Notes under the pieces: generated by a model
Database searches by the model: none
What the model was told of the DNA's origin: nothing
The model's input: the letters and a program-made list of their open reading frames with translations, nothing else
NCBI GenBank assembly: GCA_017483645.1
Contig: JAFUWD010000014.1
Location: 1 to 42,637, forward strand
Reading direction: 5' to 3'
DNA length: 42,637 bases
From: Muribaculaceae bacterium
GTDB taxonomy: Bacteria; Bacteroidota; Bacteroidia; Bacteroidales; Muribaculaceae
Position numbers and translations under genes: made by a program
Shown here: positions 42,566 through 42,637 of the stretch, one piece after another
Numbering within the stretch: the first letter of the stretch is position 1
How the letters are laid out: each line of letters opens with the position of its first letter

Positions 42566-42637
42566 TGCAGTTGTATGGCAGCAGTGCCACGAGTTTGTCT
42601 TCGTCCATGTCGGGTCTTATCCTTTCCAGAGCGTATG
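42552..42637 (-). CDS. C-terminal end of an IS66-like transposase
   Basis: Only the last 27 residues are present. They read YALERIRPDMDEDKLVALLP and then YNCKAEL before a TGA. The segment ending in a LLP-Y-N-C-K pattern resembles the C-terminal element of IS66 transposases, where an ELLPxxW-type end is common. The fragment is short, so the family is probable rather than certain. The gene continues beyond the right edge. Confidence 0.5.
   Translation of the reverse strand, partial: YALERIRPDMDEDKLVALLPYNCKAEL

Larger units (their letters stand above)
42498..42637. mobile_element. Right part of an IS66-like insertion sequence
   Basis: The last 140 nt contain the 3' end of a transposase gene on the minus strand (stop at 42552), a 28-bp palindrome and a candidate element end starting GTAACC at 42498. 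IS66 ends typically begin with GTAA. The left end of the element lies outside the window, so the inverted repeat cannot be checked here. Confidence 0.45.

Noticed and set aside
1-42637. CRISPR array, prophage or defence island
   Set aside because: No regularly spaced repeats, phage structural genes, integrase or known defence proteins were found.

Overview
The window looks like chromosomal DNA of an anaerobic gut-type member of the order Bacteroidales, perhaps Muribaculaceae or Prevotellaceae (family level is a guess). The evidence is repeated Bacteroidota promoters (-33 TTTG, 19-21 nt, -7 TAnnTTTG), starts without Shine-Dalgarno sequences, a serine palmitoyltransferase like that of Bacteroides, DUF1599 and BT_3928-type genes, and large secreted proteins ending in dockerin-like repeats or short type IX-like tails. 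Both ends carry fragments that look like transposases, so the window may be a contig that stops at insertion sequences.

Layout. 1-4.1 kb (minus): a possible transposase start, a TolB-like secreted protein, and the rsfS-ftsH-merR operon. 4.2-4.7 kb (plus): a DUF3127 OB-fold protein with an SSB-like acidic tip. 4.8-11.5 kb (minus): a complete glycine cleavage operon, lplA-gcvT-gcvH-gcvPA-gcvPB-lpd. 11.6-17.1 kb (minus): a C10 cysteine protease coupled to a DUF3089 hydrolase, then a glycerophosphodiester phosphodiesterase fused to a long beta-rich region. 17.3-21.4 kb (plus): a YgiQ radical-SAM protein, serine palmitoyltransferase and a pRiA4b ORF-3-like protein. 21.5-24.6 kb: divergent META-domain and TPR proteins. 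24.7-28.1 kb: the classic thrS-infC-rpmI-rplT translation cluster. 28.3-31.7 kb: a TMEM43-like membrane protein, a structured noncoding RNA that fits the Bacteroidales-1 family, DUF1599 and a DoxX/MauE-like protein. 31.7-37.7 kb (minus): an acyltransferase and a two-gene secreted glycan unit (GH16 endoglucanase and a two-module protein). 38.1-42.1 kb (plus): tpiA, psuK, psuG, a SPOR protein and folE. 42.1-42.6 kb: tRNA-Gly(GCC), tRNA-Leu(GAG) and the end of an IS66-like element.

Most of the window is housekeeping: translation, proteolysis, C1/glycine metabolism, sphingolipid synthesis and pseudouridine salvage. The accessory character lies in the secreted proteins (protease, hydrolase, GDPD fusion, GH16 unit) and in the noncoding RNA at 29580-29828. 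The RNA has its own promoter, nested long-range stems and a strong terminator, and it is the most interesting single element. I found no CRISPR array, prophage, SusC/SusD pair or recognisable defence system.
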